Shown here piece after piece: positions 5,836 to 6,165 of a stretch of 6,165 nt of DNA; the first letter of the stretch is position 1, and every line of letters starts with the position of its first letter. The DNA is taken from positions 1 through 6,165 of the forward strand of contig DATGVJ010000448.1 of NCBI GenBank assembly GCA_035300505.1, in the 5' to 3' direction. The notes under the pieces were generated by a model. That model saw only the letters and a program-made list of their open reading frames with translations, searched no databases and had not been told where the DNA came from. The DNA comes from VAZQ01 sp035300505 (GTDB lineage Bacteria; Pseudomonadota; Alphaproteobacteria; Rhizobiales; Xanthobacteraceae). The position numbers and the translations under genes are program-made.

Positions 5836-6165
5836 ATGGCCACGGCACCCGGCAAGGCGCCCGCGAAGGCGGCAGCCAAAAAAGCAGTACCTACAGTTAC
5901 CCTGAAACACATCGCCGCAAGTCTCGCGGAAACCCACGAATTGTCGAAAAAGCAGACTGAAGCGGTCCTTGGCGACATGGTCGGCTTGGTGACCAAGCAC
6001 CTCAAGAAGGGTGACCGCATCCGCATCGGCGGTCTCGGCATCCTGGTCGTTCGCAAGCGCGCTGCCCGCAAGGGCCGCAACCCGGCAACCGGCGAGGAAA
6101 TCCAGATCAAGGCCAGCAAGAAAGTCGCCTTCCGCGCAGCCAAGGAGCTCAAGGAAGCGGTTTGA
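5836..6165 (+). CDS. HU-family DNA-binding protein with a basic Ala/Lys/Pro N-terminal tail
   Basis: This gene encodes a 109-residue histone-like nucleoid protein of the HU/IHF family, which bends and compacts DNA as a dimer. Residues 1-20 form a low-complexity basic tail (MATAPGKAPAKAAAKKAVPT) resembling a histone H1 tail. The HU fold follows: helices at about 22-33 and 37-56 (LKHIAASLAETHELSKKQTEAVLGDMV), then GDRIRIGGLGIL (59-70), where GLG is the usual GFG turn. The DNA-contacting beta arm is RKRAARKGRNPATGEEIQIKA (73-93), with Pro83 as the residue that intercalates into the minor groove, and the last helix is KKVAFRAAKELKEAV. Canonical HU is about 90 residues, and the difference is the tail. 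The start is fixed by the AAGGAGGG ribosome site. The gene is divergent from tRNA-Asp and ends at the last base of the window. The family assignment is certain; paralogue identity (HupB or a specialised HU) is not. Confidence 0.95.
   Translation: MATAPGKAPAKAAAKKAVPTVTLKHIAASLAETHELSKKQTEAVLGDMVGLVTKHLKKGDRIRIGGLGILVVRKRAARKGRNPATGEEIQIKASKKVAFRAAKELKEAV

Overview
The window is GC-rich chromosomal DNA whose proteins look like those of an alphaproteobacterium of the Bradyrhizobium/Nitrobacteraceae group. The evidence is an HU protein with an Ala/Lys/Pro-rich N-terminal tail, a UbiD-type decarboxylase paired with a tartrate/D-malate dehydrogenase, rhizobial-style IS630 debris and CCCTCACCC...CCCTCTCCCC palindromic repeats. 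The taxon is an inference from protein style; no marker gene settles it.

Left part (1-2005). A small flavin-type split-barrel (pyridoxamine-phosphate-oxidase-like) gene lies on the minus strand at 172-660. Facing away from it, on the plus strand, is a LysR-family regulator at about 861-1601 that keeps its effector-binding domain but has lost its DNA-binding helix-turn-helix. Next comes the 3' third of an IS630-family transposase (1627-1938, minus strand), cut off exactly beside a 58-nt near-perfect palindrome (1941-1998). This stretch looks like a recombination scar.

Middle part (2006-4009). A complete cytoplasmic molybdopterin oxidoreductase of the sulfite-oxidase fold (2006-2689, minus) is separated from the next operon by two inverted copies of an interspersed palindromic repeat (2753-2890). 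To the right is a two-gene operon on the minus strand: a UbiD-family decarboxylase (4009-5487), then a tartrate/D-malate/isopropylmalate-type dehydrogenase (2933-4009). The two are joined by a TAATG stop/start overlap, so they are probably translationally coupled and probably act in one catabolic route for a carboxylated substrate.

Right part (5488-6165). A tRNA-Asp(GTC) gene on the minus strand ends only 11 nt before the UbiD start codon, so the decarboxylase operon may be transcribed through the tRNA. A 260-bp spacer with two imperfect copies of a short repeat/hairpin unit separates the tRNA from a divergent HU-family nucleoid protein (5836-6165), which has a textbook ribosome-binding site.

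No phage, CRISPR, toxin-antitoxin or defence genes are visible, and I do not see a clear undescribed multi-gene system. The points most worth a second look are the tRNA-to-UbiD arrangement, the coupled decarboxylase/dehydrogenase pair, the palindrome at the transposase break and the structured leader of the HU gene.
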